From Apiospora phragmitis (taxonomy: Eukaryota > Ascomycota > Sordariomycetes > Amphisphaeriales > Apiosporaceae), in assembly GCA_038363925.1 (NCBI GenBank), contig JAQQWL010000011.1:1302001-1366000 (forward strand): a stretch of 64,000 nucleotides of DNA. The letters run 5' to 3'. The notes under the pieces are model-generated. The model ran no database searches. It had not been told where the DNA came from and worked only from the letters and a program-made list of their open reading frames with translations. The position numbers and the translations under genes are program-made. This document shows, piece after piece, positions 20,670-31,455 of this stretch (the first letter of the stretch is position 1; each line of letters opens with the position of its first letter).

Positions 20670-21144
20670 TCAAAGTCTTCCCACACCTGCAACATCTTGC
20701 TGGAGCTGGGCTACTGCAACGAGTGTCGACATCCCGGATGCCTTTTGAGGTGGGTTCACAGAGGTCCATACGAAGCGCTCAAGCTCAGTCTTCGACTTGG
20801 GAACTAGCTTGTGGATCCTTCTCAGATGGGCTTTCGAATTATCGGCGTGGCCATATCTTCTCTTTTGTAGCACAAACTCCTAGGTGACAGACGTATCTTT
20901 TGCCAGAGCCGAGCGCAGCATCATGGCGGCTTCGCTTGTGGCGGTCAAGATTGTTTTGATTACTGAAACCTTTGGAACATCCAGTTGTACCACATCGGTA
21001 AGGCTTGGTATGCAGGGCTTCATGTTTCCTGTACTTAGAGTAAGCTCCTGACCTTTTCCAAGCTCCGAGACGGCAATTATACCTTAATTCTGACTTAACT
21101 TTGCACACCTTCTCGCACCAAGTGCAACGAAGCGATCGGTCCAT
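20670..21144 (-). pseudogene. C2H2 zinc-finger gene with one frameshift
   Basis: Exon 1 (21083-21144) begins MDRSLRCTWCEKVCKVKSEL. A 54-bp intron (21029-21082, GTATAA..ACAG) joins it to RKHEALHTKPYRC. Classic fingers follow: C-x4-C with SKGFSNQNNLDRHKRSRH, then YVCHLGVCATKEKIWPR. The expected A-D-N-x-x-A-H-L-x-R-x-H that closes the last finger is in a different frame (DNSKAHLRRIHKLVPKS), so a 1- or 2-base lesion lies at about 20860-20873. Presumably a DNA-binding protein originally. Structure and splice sites are otherwise intact, so inactivation looks recent. Confidence 0.7.
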
Positions 21145-22253
21145 GTCCGCGAGAGTTTAGAAACCAGACAAAGCCCAAGTCATTGGGTGGGCTTACGTAT
21201 CTCTGGAGTAGGAGAGTTCCAAGTTGCCTAGGATTGGGTATGTTATAGAAGGTGCGTTATTCAATAAAGCAATGGCGATCGCGAAGGGAGAGAAACTGAT
21301 GCCGAAAACAGTCAAATGTAGGCTAGAACGTTCCCAGTAAGGCGAGATCTGCAGCTGGCCGATTTACTTCATGGACCAGTATTGCTTGCCATGCAACCTG
21401 GACTGGGGATCTAATTTCGAGATATGGTTGTATTTTACACCATTCAAGTACCACGGCTGGTGGAACCTCAACTGAGATAGTGGGAATGGAGATGAAAGTT
21501 AGCGTGCGCGGCGAACCTTCCCCGGAGGTACTTACAAGGGTGGCCAAACAGTCAAACTCGGCAGCAAGGATTGCGATAAAACTAGACCGCGGTTTCCCAG
21601 GGACAATGCATTCGTTAAACGCACACCGCGGACGATTGGTAAATAGGTCTTCAGCGTTGTTTCGCCTGTTAGAATGCGCATTTCCTGCTACATAAACCCT
21701 TGGGGTAACGGATACGTTCTTAATGTTACGTAGACGTTAAGGGGGGTAAACAATGCGTCCTTCATGCGGCGTAGGTGGCTGCCAACTACACTTCCAGAGC
21801 TCGTTTCTCATCCACAAGGACTTCCCATGAGCATGATGCTTCTACATAACCATTATGGCATGTAATAAGACGGAAGGTTCTGGGTCAATGGACTCTCAGG
21901 AGAGCGAAAACCCTCCTGGTGAGTCAGCTTCTGCTTTCCTTGGCACAAGACAAGACCAGATCCTTGATCTAATGAGGTACCCCGCTATTAAATTGGCGTC
22001 GTGGTCGCGGGGCTGCAGTCCCCTTGGATGATGTGTTGTTCCCTGAGCTTGTTGAATTGTTAAACGAGCCTCAACTGTCATAGATGTCTCGCTGTAGCCA
22101 AATCTTTGGTCATCTACGGCTCACTTATTACGAGGGCTTGCCACTATGTAAAGAGTATTGGGGTTCATTGAACTTGGATAGTAGTCGGTGCAAAGCACTT
22201 TATTAAAAGGTATTCGGCTGTGAACGAGTCTAGAACTCAAATAGAACATAGTC
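21145..22253. other. Intergenic, no gene seen
   Basis: About 1.1 kb between two leftward genes. Short frames only and no repeats noticed. Confidence 0.4.
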
Positions 22254-23786
22254 CTAGGGCCTTTTGACCGGGCTTCTTCTCCTCTTGGCAGGCGCTGGTT
22301 TCGAAAACGAAGTATCAGGCGTTGCCATTTGGCCACCTTCCCTTTGCTGCTCATCCTCATCCGCCAGCGATAACGCAGAACCGGCCCCCAGGGATTCTAG
22401 ATGATGGCTCTGCAGACTTTGAGATAGGCCAGTTGAATCAGACAACGCCGGCACATCAAAATCCAGTTTTGCCGGCAACTGATCAATAGCTGAGCGGATC
22501 TTCTTCAAGTGTTCTGGCATCCATGTATTATACACGTTCCTGGTGAATCGATAAGCTGTCCACTTCTCTCTACCGTCAAGTGCCGTGAAGTCGAATTTGT
22601 GGATTGGGTGACGGTAATATTTTGTTTCGTTTCCGTTGATCACCGGGTAGTAGCCATATATCCTAACGGAACAATGGTCGTGCGAAATAGAGAAGGAGAG
22701 AACCTGCCGGTTAACCTCTTCCTCACGCTTCACGAGTCGGAACAGCTCAACGATGCCCCGCGCCGCAAGGGTCATGCTGTGGGCGTTCTGACGGTCCGCA
22801 ACGTCCAGCGCTGCGGCGCCACACTTCACTTCACAGGCCATGAAGGGAAAGTACATGTAATACGTGGCCATGAAGAGGGATAAGTCGCCAGTAAGAAACT
22901 CGCCAATGAAGGGTGACAGCTTCGCAAGCTGCTCGTCGGTGAATGCCTCTCGGCGGAATCCCACAGAGTAGTCTGGCTGCGGGCGGGTTCCGGTCAGGGG
23001 GACCGAGTTGTTCCAGCCTTCATTGACACTTTCTATCAGTTCTTCGAGCGGTGTAGAACCGAATGTCGCAAGACTCTCCGCCGAAGGAACGATCAGCCGA
23101 GAAACATCTTGGATGACTCGGGCTTCATTCTTGTTGTGAATCTTCTGGCACGTGAGTTCAAAAATGTCGTCGCGAAAGAGGGATTCCTTAGGAACCGTTG
23201 GCTTCTCCTCGAGCAGCATCCTGCAAAGTTCCTTGACTTCAGTAGCGACGTCCAAGGTCGACTTGACCATGAAGCTGCCTTTCGTTGCTAATAACGTTTC
23301 GTAGCGTGGATCCCTATAGGGCGCACTCTTCTCCTCTCGCGGCCTCTGGTCACTCGGCGTCGCGGACGTCGCGGAGTTCGACCGCTTACGTCCGAGAACC
23401 GACGAGGACCGTTTCCGTGCCAGGGCATGTTCAATATATTCCATGCCGGGCTTAGAATACTTGTGCGGCCAATGACCTTTCCTCGTCCAGTACTCGATAG
23501 GGTCGCAATTGTTTGTTGCAGGCCCACCCTGGGCATCTCCAGAAGCAGATTGACTGGAAAGTCGCCGCCGTTTCGCAGAGGGTTCGATACCGAAATCGCG
23601 AGTATCTTCGATCGTCCGCTTCGGTTCTTGGCGAGTACTTGGCAAAGGCAGGTTTGGCGATGGCTGAGGCGTCTTGAGACGCGGGCTTCTGCGTACCGAA
23701 GCGTCTCGGGGCACTTCATATAGCAAGTTTTCATCCGGCGAGTTGCGACCGTTCTGGGAGGCTGTCTGCGCTCGAGTCCGGGCCAT
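22254..23786 (-). CDS. DUF7924-like protein with PD-(D/E)XK nuclease-like core
   Basis: A 510-residue intact frame; the ATG at 23786 (MARTRAQTASQNGR) is chosen because the three codons before it start with TTG. The N-terminal 140 residues are basic and low-complexity (SPRLKTPQPSPNL, AKRRRLSS), as in nuclear proteins. The core contains PDYSVGF (Asp272), then ATYYMYFPFMACEVKCGAA (Glu319, Lys321) and a following DRQNAHS (Gln333). That spacing is the PD-(D/E)XK signature of restriction-endonuclease-like folds, and the overall arrangement matches the fungal DUF7924 family. The C-terminus ends in KRRRSPVKRP, a likely nuclear localisation signal. Nuclease activity is an inference. It is the only clearly intact gene between 9 and 29 kb. 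Confidence 0.75.
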   Translation of the reverse strand: MARTRAQTASQNGRNSPDENLLYEVPRDASVRRSPRLKTPQPSPNLPLPSTRQEPKRTIEDTRDFGIEPSAKRRRLSSQSASGDAQGGPATNNCDPIEYWTRKGHWPHKYSKPGMEYIEHALARKRSSSVLGRKRSNSATSATPSDQRPREEKSAPYRDPRYETLLATKGSFMVKSTLDVATEVKELCRMLLEEKPTVPKESLFRDDIFELTCQKIHNKNEARVIQDVSRLIVPSAESLATFGSTPLEELIESVNEGWNNSVPLTGTRPQPDYSVGFRREAFTDEQLAKLSPFIGEFLTGDLSLFMATYYMYFPFMACEVKCGAAALDVADRQNAHSMTLAARGIVELFRLVKREEEVNRQVLSFSISHDHCSVRIYGYYPVINGNETKYYRHPIHKFDFTALDGREKWTAYRFTRNVYNTWMPEHLKKIRSAIDQLPAKLDFDVPALSDSTGLSQSLQSHHLESLGAGSALSLADEDEQQREGGQMATPDTSFSKPAPAKRRRSPVKRP

Positions 23787-24555
23787 GGCGAGCAAAGATT
23801 TGAGGAAGAAAAAGTAAAACCATGTAGTCGCCGCACGTCAAATGGGGATGATGACCTCGCATAAAGAAAAGATCCAATGACATCCAGTGGTTAAGCGCAC
23901 CTGTGCATCGGCGGGGACGCCATGTTTAGGACGAGGTGCCATGTATAATGATAGTTCGCGATTGAATTGACAACGAGTTAATGGCCCAAGCTTCGTGTTC
24001 CTTCCAGGCCAATCGTTCTTATGCCGCTCGGAGATTGTGCAACTTTAGATCCGTGCGGCTACGCTGTCTCTAATTATAGATGCGGGGTTGCGGGGTGAAA
24101 TGTTTTCACCTACTAAACAAAACACCAAAGAGCATATTAAGGGGTCAAGAACTGATAAGAAGTAAGTAAACATATATAATTGAATATTCTTCTAAGCAGG
24201 TTTTAAACCTGGCCAAGATACTAGAATGAAATTTCGGCTTCGGTCATTTAAAGATAGTACTTGATTTTAAACGAGGACGTATCCATGATTTCTACTTTGC
24301 GGGCCTAAAAGCTGTTAAGGCTCTCGAGTAACCTGACTCGATAACCCTACCTATAAGCTTGGCTTCTTAGGTCACGCCCCGCAGGCATGCGCTTCCGACG
24401 CAAAGCAGCAGACCCAACTTGACCTTAGGAGAGTCGCCTTCGGCGTGGCTGCCCACCCAACTCAGAGTCCGCCTTTCTTTTATGACCACGAGTGCCGAAT
24501 ATCGCCGCCAAACCACCCTTCGTAACTAGCCCTTCAATCTTGTACGGGGCACCGC
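23787..24555. other. Intergenic, no gene seen
   Basis: Includes an AT-rich part (about 24110-24300). No convincing frame or repeat. Confidence 0.4.
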
Positions 24556-27458
24556 TTAAGGGGAAGGCGGACTGGACCGGCCTTCCCTCAACTTCATGTC
24601 AATGCATTGGCCTGCAGTAAAATCAAGTACTAGCTGGACGTTTCCATGAATATCAGTAGTCGGTTCTATTCGCATTTCCTTGCCGTCGATGGAAAGGAAA
24701 GAACTCGCAAGGCGCTCCAGAATGCGAGCTAACGCCGGGTCTCCTGCTTTCCTCATACACATCATTTGGCCTTGGATACGAAATCGCGAGCTCGAATTAC
24801 TTGGGATGGCGCTTAATTCGAAGTAGAACAGAGCTGCAAAAAAGCGCTGGGCAAGCTCGTCCACCACAGCTCGCAGACCTGCATCTCGAAGTACAAGGGA
24901 TCTCAGCAAAGGCATTGAAGAGGTGTCATCCAGGGGAATGGAGCCTTGCAGCTTGATGTCAAGCCGATAGTACCCATCCTCTCGCGGCGCACTCTTCACT
25001 AGACATATGGCGTCGTTCCAAGTCCTGTCACCACGTAGGAAAGACAAGTACGCGTGGACAAGCCGTGGCAGCCAACCAGTGCGCCGCCATTAACCCCGCG
25101 ACGTCTCAATGACCATGTCCGGTTCAGACAGAGAGCCTGTGCCTAGGTTGACAACATAGTCCGGCGTGGTATCCGCCGTGAGCTTCGAGAATTCGGCCAG
25201 ACCAATAATAGTAGGGTTATTCCGCACAACACCGCCATCTTGAAGCACACCGACTTCTGGTACATAATAAAGCGGGAAATACCTGGTTCTCCGTTAATCA
25301 TGAGCTAATAGTACATTAGCGAACACATACATCGAAGCGGCGGACGTACACCGGGCGCTGCTTCGCTATTAGCAAATAATGCTTCTGTCGAGGTCTGACT
25401 CACACCCGAAACTTACACTTCCCATGTTTTAACATTATCGCAGTTTTAAGGTACGATGTAGCCAGTCCTCGTGCCACCGATTGCGTTGTAGTTCGTGAAA
25501 AGGTGGGTTACCGGCGGTTTGACACTTGCGGTCAAGATCCCGATTTTCGTCCCAATCGCTGTTGCATACGATGGGGCCGTCATCTTCTTATTCCCAAATA
25601 CCCCCTGAAGTGCGTTTTCTATTCCTTTTCCCGAGTACAGGTAACCGAAAAGAAAAAGATGCATCCACTTAAACACGAAAAACACGATAACGAGTAAGCG
25701 CGCAGGTTTATAGAACGCTTCTTCTGCTAATATTTATAGCTTCCGGGTGCAAGTCGCTGCCGACCAGCCTTTCTCGTACAAGCCAAGGATAACCAAGCCG
25801 CCTGTATCACGGTTAGCTTGAAATGGAGAGAGCGAAGTAGCACTGACCAACGCTAACGCCGTATGCCATGCTGAAGTGTTCCTGGACTGGGATTGGCAGA
25901 TCCAAGCGGTCCTGGACAAGTTCCAGAATGGTAGAGGGGATGATGCCGCCGACACCGCCCCCATCGATACAGAGAATGCCATGGCCTGCTGTTGGGGGAC
26001 GAATCCGTACGACGAGCTCTACCAGCTCCTGACAGAGCTTACAGTTACGAAGGCGAAATAAAAATGGATCAGAAGCCTCTGACTGGCCGAACACCTGAAT
26101 ACAGTTATCACAAACCGCATGTCTACATTTCAGTGTATGTTGTGCAGATGAGAAAACAGATGAAGCAGGACTGGCTGCTTTTAATGTGATGCCATACGTC
26201 AACGTATTTCGCAAGTACGTTTTCATGAATCGTCTTCGCAGACTAACCGTTCAATAGTTGTGCAAAGAGGGACTCCAGGTCAGCTAGGACAGAACTACAG
26301 AATACGCTCGGAAGGAGAAGACCACCGAGGCGGCCTTTAAGAAAGGCAGCCTTTGCGACTTGTAGGCAAGTTTTGCTGTATAGCTTTTGGAATACCTCGG
26401 CAGGTTTGAACACTCCACAACTGTCAGCACTGGTTCGGGTGAAGGGGCTTTGGGCACCTACAATGCATCTCAGGGAGGTACTGATCAAGAAGAATGCTCG
26501 AGGCAACCACGGGTGCTGCGAAAGTGCGCAACTGACTAGCCGCCGATATTTGTGATATGAAGTTCTCCAGATGGATCGCCATGTCGGGATCGACGGGAAA
26601 GTCCTGTCTAGCGGCAGACAGGCAGTCAAACGAAGTACGTGGAAAGCTGCTCACCGTATCGAGCGCTCGATCGAACAACGCATTGAGGTGCTTTACCGAG
26701 AATATCGTGCTTGCTTCATGCCGCTCTCGGCGGACACTCTGGGCATGGTCGATCAGAAGAGGATATGTCTTTCTATGATCGGAATCATGCAGGTCCAGGA
26801 AGAAAACTTCGGAGAAGTAGTCATTCGGCGCACTTTCACCCAAAAGGGTGTCGAAGTCTCGCTCTATGGCTCCTTCCCGCCCTGCCCATCGATGACCAGC
26901 AAGTGCGATGAGTATCCTGGGAGGATGGTCTAGTCGCGGAGTTGGCCGGCCTGTTTTAACTAGCAAGGCCAAGTGTTTAGCGATGCTTTCCAAGTCGTCG
27001 AAGCTATAGGCGTAGAAGCAGAAAACATCGACAAAAGGGTATAGTAATTAAGAGTATATAGCTACATCTGCTTGTGCTTGAGATGTACACGCCGGGGGGG
27101 ACATTTCCATTGTTGGACGGCAGCACTGGATTGTGCTCTTTCTCGATTCGTGAAGAATGGCAGTTCCAAGCAAGAGAGGAAATTCACTGTCATTATGGAA
27201 ATCAAGGCATATGCCTGTTGCTATTCTTTTGGATCTTCGGCATGCCGGTGGACGCCGGCGACAGCCAACCAGTACAATGAGGCTTGGGGCCGAGTCTTCA
27301 GACGGTAGCGATGAAGTGAGGTCACGTAAGCGCTGCGACGCCGCGATAGCAGGCGCTTCACCCCCTGAAGACCAAATCCAGTGAGAACAAGGAATCAGCA
27401 TTGCGAATGTGGTTATGGAGCATTCTGCTAGAAGCCCAAATCGAAAAAGAAGTGCCAT
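24556..27458 (-). pseudogene. Patatin-like phospholipase gene, multiply broken
   Basis: Reading the minus strand from 27458 leftwards gives LDFHNDSEFPLLLGTAIL, then FCFYAYSFDDLESIAKHLA, a Cys-rich finger (LKCRHAVCDNCIQVFGQ), then the patatin core: CIDGGGVGGIIPSTIL (oxyanion loop), SVGGLVILGLYEKGW after a 46-bp intron at 25802-25847 (nucleophile Ser in G-x-S-x-G), VRNNP preceded by LQDGGV (catalytic Asp), and YVVNLGTGSLSEPD. Two further introns are readable, with donors GTAAGT and GTATGT. Lesions: in-frame stops at 27048 (TAA), 26243 (TAG), 25734 (TAA), 25446 (TAA) and 25090 (TAA), plus frame changes at about 26430 and 26130. Intact relatives would hydrolyse membrane lipids and are often partners of NLR-type immunity in fungi. 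Confidence 0.85.
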
Positions 27459-28778
27459 TACTTGTCTTTTTATACTTTATTGGGATTAATGGCTAGATGG
27501 CTTCTGTCCTGTGTACATTTCCCGCACTCTATTCTTATCTATGGCCAAAAGTGGCCGTCGTCCGTAAGCAGCATGGCAATATTTCTGGTTATTTCATTAA
27601 AGTGGAAGAATTCATAATCCAGCTTAGGCTCCAATCACTCTTCTATAAAGTGTACGGGTTCGCTATAACTTCTAACCATCGGCATAAGTGCACCAGGTGC
27701 GGCCGATGCCGCTCCAAACGGTTCCATCAGGAGTTTCCTGCTGGGCCAGGCCATCCTCAAGTGGAAGGAGTTTGCCGCCGCTGTCTGAGTCTTCCTCCCG
27801 ACAACCCAGTTTTGCATATTCACCACCATCATTAGCTTCACCTTCCGAGACTTGCCCCTGGAGTTCCTCAAAATGACCATCAGGAGGTATCGCAACCCTC
27901 ATCACAAAACGCGGGGTGCCCGAGGAGCCCTTTACTTTCTGACCCCCCTCCTGAGTACGCTGAGTACCCAACTCACCAGGATAATGTTCAAGACAGACGA
28001 GTTGAGCTTACGGCCGACCAAGGAGACAGTATCCATACTATGAGAGCTGAGCTGCCGGCCCATAAAGAAAACAACATACAAAGTGGTCGAGCTGAGCTAC
28101 CGACCCGCCCACGTAACAACGGCAGGCGGGCCATATTCATTGACTATTGCCAAGACGAACAGCCACCCCCGGTAGGACCGAAGCCTTCACTCAGCCGGTT
28201 CATTCATCGTTTGAATTCACTTCTGGACTGAAAAGAGTTAGTTACGGGCGACCAGAGAGGAGTGGAGGGATGGACCTTTCTGTTATTCAACAAGGTCTTG
28301 GCAGTTCCCTAGGAAATCGCCAAGAGTTGTCACTTGCTCTTCGTAGGCTACCTAATTCCTCAAAATGGAGCTGTTTATAGCCATTGAACACTGTTACGAA
28401 ACTGGCCTGCGTTTCTATTTATAGAAAATATCATTTTGCTTACTTGACTCAATTTTTTCTTCCTTCCTTAATCCGACGCGTACTAATGTTATCCAGAACC
28501 GTCCAGTAGCTTCAACAGGCTAGTAGCGTAGCTAACTCAATTGAAGCACGTCGCGAAGTGCTGCCTGCCTCTTACTGGCCACCGTACCCCCACCAACAAG
28601 AAAACAATCACCTAGGTACGCAAGGCTTGCTTAGCCTATGAGTTGCAAGCCACAGGTCTTATTTTTACTATCCCATCGCTAACCGCAACATAACGCCAAT
28701 CAACCGGTGAAAAACATCAAATTAAGTACGGCGCTAAGTACGTTTTAGCCAGGACGCTCCTTCCAAAACACGGTCGAC
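27459..28778. other. No supported gene
   Basis: Frames on both strands lack motifs. Around 28010-28130 a short similar phrase (GAGCTGAGCTRCCGRCCC-like) appears twice, but it is too diverged to call a repeat. AT-rich after 28380. Confidence 0.35.
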
Positions 28779-29123
28779 TCACAACAGAATACGGCCAATC
28801 AGCCATACGTAATTATATTTCACGGTCCACCATAACCAGACTAGTCCAAGACTTCCGAGCAAGCCTGAGAATGTGGCGACATAGTAGTATGGGATATTCC
28901 CGATGGCAAACCGTACCGCTCTTCCTGTTACTAATCGATGCAGAGGCCCGAATGCTTCCGGAAACACAATGCTGCCGGCGAGGCAAAGCCAGCGAAGGAG
29001 AACCGCGAACATATTGTGGGAAGTCTGAGTTCTGCGAAACTGGGCCGAGATAGTATCGTCTCCTGCCGCCATCACAAGAGATACGTCTTCATGATCGAAA
29101 GAAATGTGTTTTCCACATGCCAT
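28779..29123 (-). CDS. Small membrane protein
   Basis: A 114-residue frame with two or three hydrophobic segments: MFAVLLRWLCLAGSIVF, then YYYVATFSGLLGSLGLVWLWW, and a C-terminal KYNYVWLIGRILL. The pattern (short polar start, a LRWLCLAG helix, a WLWW-x-x-x-x-NYVWL ending) fits small fungal integral membrane proteins of unknown function. It is transcribed away from the ferric reductase gene, with the two ATGs about 170 bp apart. It could be a truncated version of a longer four-helix protein. Confidence 0.45.
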   Translation of the reverse strand: MACGKHISFDHEDVSLVMAAGDDTISAQFRRTQTSHNMFAVLLRWLCLAGSIVFPEAFGPLHRLVTGRAVRFAIGNIPYYYVATFSGLLGSLGLVWLWWTVKYNYVWLIGRILL

Positions 29124-29291
29124 TTGTGCCCTGTAGCGGGTCGGCGAGTTGGTTTAAATACAGTCGCTCTCCGTCCGATTGTGGCATGCCTGAAGGACAG
29201 TTCCGTCCAACCAGGTCTCCCTTCGAGCCATTTGAAGGAAGCTCCTCGCTCTTTTTTACGCGGGTCGAGCTTCCTACCTACTGTGCCCATC

Positions 29292-31034
29292 ATGGAAATC
29301 CCCGAGTATTATGCAGCCTCCCTCGCGGCAGTCTTCGTCTTACTGCTGGTGCCTCTGCTGCTGTACACGGCCCGATGGCTACGAAAACACGTCGGTCATA
29401 ATTAGAACTGTCTACTGCACCCTTTACTTCCATCTTCCATCTCCTTCAGCGCTGTCATCCCAAGATACGAGGCGGCTGTATTCTGTTTCTTACTTGCTAC
29501 AAACATTCTATACGTCAGTGTCGACAATACTAACATCGACGAGGTTATAAAACGCCTCGGCCATATGGCTCTTATTAATCTCGTACCGATCTCTTACGGG
29601 GCGCATATAAACCACATTACCAGCATTTGCGGTATCCATCATGATCGCTACTTCCGATTTCATACATGCCTTGGTATCGTTTTCACCGCAGAATCTATCT
29701 TGCATGCCGTTTTTACATTACAGCGCCGTAACTTTTCGACCATTTCCCACGCTGAGCTCCTTGTAAGTTTCCGGTTCCCCTTTGGATCACGCCTAACTGG
29801 GCTTAGGCATTATGTTCCGTATGCGCAATTCTCGTGTTCTCCCTCCTTCACTACTGGGTTTTTGAGCTCTTCTCCTACATCCATACGTTCTTGGCTTTGT
29901 CAAGCCTAGTAGCGTTGTGGTTTCATCTTCCGCCGACTCTAGTGAATGAAAGGCCCCGACTGTACATCTTACTCTGCTCTATTCTGTTTATCTCGATCAA
30001 AGTCTTTAGGTACATCAATGTCATGTACCTGAGCTTTTCAGGTAGTCGTCCTAGTATGGCCACCATCGAGAAACACGGTGACTGTGTCGAGATTCGCGTA
30101 CGAATGGCTCGACCACTCAAGTTCCATGCAGGCCAGTTCATTTATCTTAGCTTGTGGGGCATATCCGGTCTTTCTGGTTTTGAGTATCATCCTTTTCAAA
30201 TATGTTGGGAATATGCGGACGAGCATGCGCAACAAGTAATTGTATTGCTTGCTCAAGCAAGACGTGGCTTTTCGAGAAGGCTTCTACTGGCTACTCCCTA
30301 CCAGCATCGGGCCTTAGTCGAGGGCCCATATGGCAAGACCTTATCCTTTGGTCAATACGGCACAGTCTTACTATTCGCAACTGATATGGGTATAGCGGGC
30401 CAACTGCCATATATTAGGAAGCTACTAGAGCGGTATCAGCAGTGCAAGGTCAAAACACGAAGGATTGCTCTATTCTGGGAGCTAGAAGCCGAAGGTAGGA
30501 GGTCTGCTTATCCATTTGAGCTTGTACTAACGTCCATTAGGATATCGGTACTGGGTGAAACCTTGGATGGACGAAATGCTCTTGTTGGATTCGGATTATG
30601 TGAGCATCATTGAAGTCTCATCCCAGCAGTTACTGACTGCATGAAGATCCTTGATATGCAGCTGTATATCCGGGGACATTTCCTGTCGCAAAACACATCC
30701 GAGGGTGACGTAGTTCCGCTAGGGGAGCACAGTCGCATCACGTTAAACTATAAGGCCATGTGCCCCGAAATACTAGTTTCCTCGGAGATCAAGGCGCGTA
30801 AGGGGTTGACATTAGTTTCCCGTAAGTACACTATTCACCTGCTCTAGTCTATCTCCATCACCACTGACTAAGGCAGTATGCACCAACCCGGCGACGACTC
30901 GAGCCATAATGAGAAAGAGTTTCGTACGTCCGACTGGCCAGGTTACCGGGGAAGAGGACGACCAACACATCTGGCAAAAAGATGTTCACGTTAAGAGATT
31001 GGATTTCCAGCCTTGGGCGCCAGCCCGAGGATAA
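29292..31034 (+). CDS. Ferric reductase (FRE/NOX family) transmembrane protein
   Basis: Exons end at 29762, 30494, 30599, 30821 and 31034; introns are 29763-29806, 30495-30540, 30600-30646 and 30822-30876 (44-55 bp), all phase-consistent. An N-terminal hydrophobic helix (AAVFVLLLVPLLLY) precedes a membrane domain with His residues suited to haem binding (FHTCLGIVFTAESILHAVF and FELFSYIHTFLALSSL). The cytoplasmic part has HPFQICW (FAD site), GPYGKTLSF and FATDMGIAGQLPYIRKLL (NADPH site), and ends KRLDFQPWAPARG. One doubt: the frame has a TAG at 29403-29405. An 87-bp in-phase intron (29363-29449, GTACAC..TTCAG) would remove it; otherwise it is a lesion. Members reduce Fe(III) or make superoxide at membranes. 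The family is recurrent Starship cargo. Confidence 0.85.
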
Positions 31035-31455
31035 CTGGGAACTCGGGTTTGACATTTCCGCACAGCTCCCAATGCGGCGGGGTGGATTTGTGTTGCTGAA
31101 GCAATTCCTTCGCTTTTTAGTGTTGTTGCAAGTGTCTTTCTCTCGAACTTAGATAGGAGGTGCGAGCACATCTTGATTGTAAATGTCCCGATGTTTCAGA
31201 CTGAAGTCGTCTCTTACTTGCTTGTTTCGTCACTAGCTCTGGAGTGCCGGGGTCTCTTTGACGAAACTCTTAGATTCATCTAGCCACCATGCAGTCCTTC
31301 GAATGATTGCTCGGCGCCTTGGTTGTGAAGAGTGAAAGGACGAGTTTAGGAAATACATCGCCCACCAGCTGCCGCGTTATAGGAGGCGGCCAAGCCCCTG
31401 TAATAATAGGGAATCTAAAAGAAAATGGAACACTCTTCATCTTTGCGCTGGCTTA
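31035..31455. other. No supported gene
   Basis: Spacer between the ferric reductase stop and the Tc1 relic; no frame or repeat of note. The 5' half of the cutinase gene was looked for here and not found. Confidence 0.35.

Noticed and set aside
20389..20769. 126-residue minus-strand frame next to the zinc finger
   Set aside because: Overlaps the finger gene's own frame, which continues KSKTELERFVWTSVNPPQ; the alternative has no motif and probably results from the frameshift.
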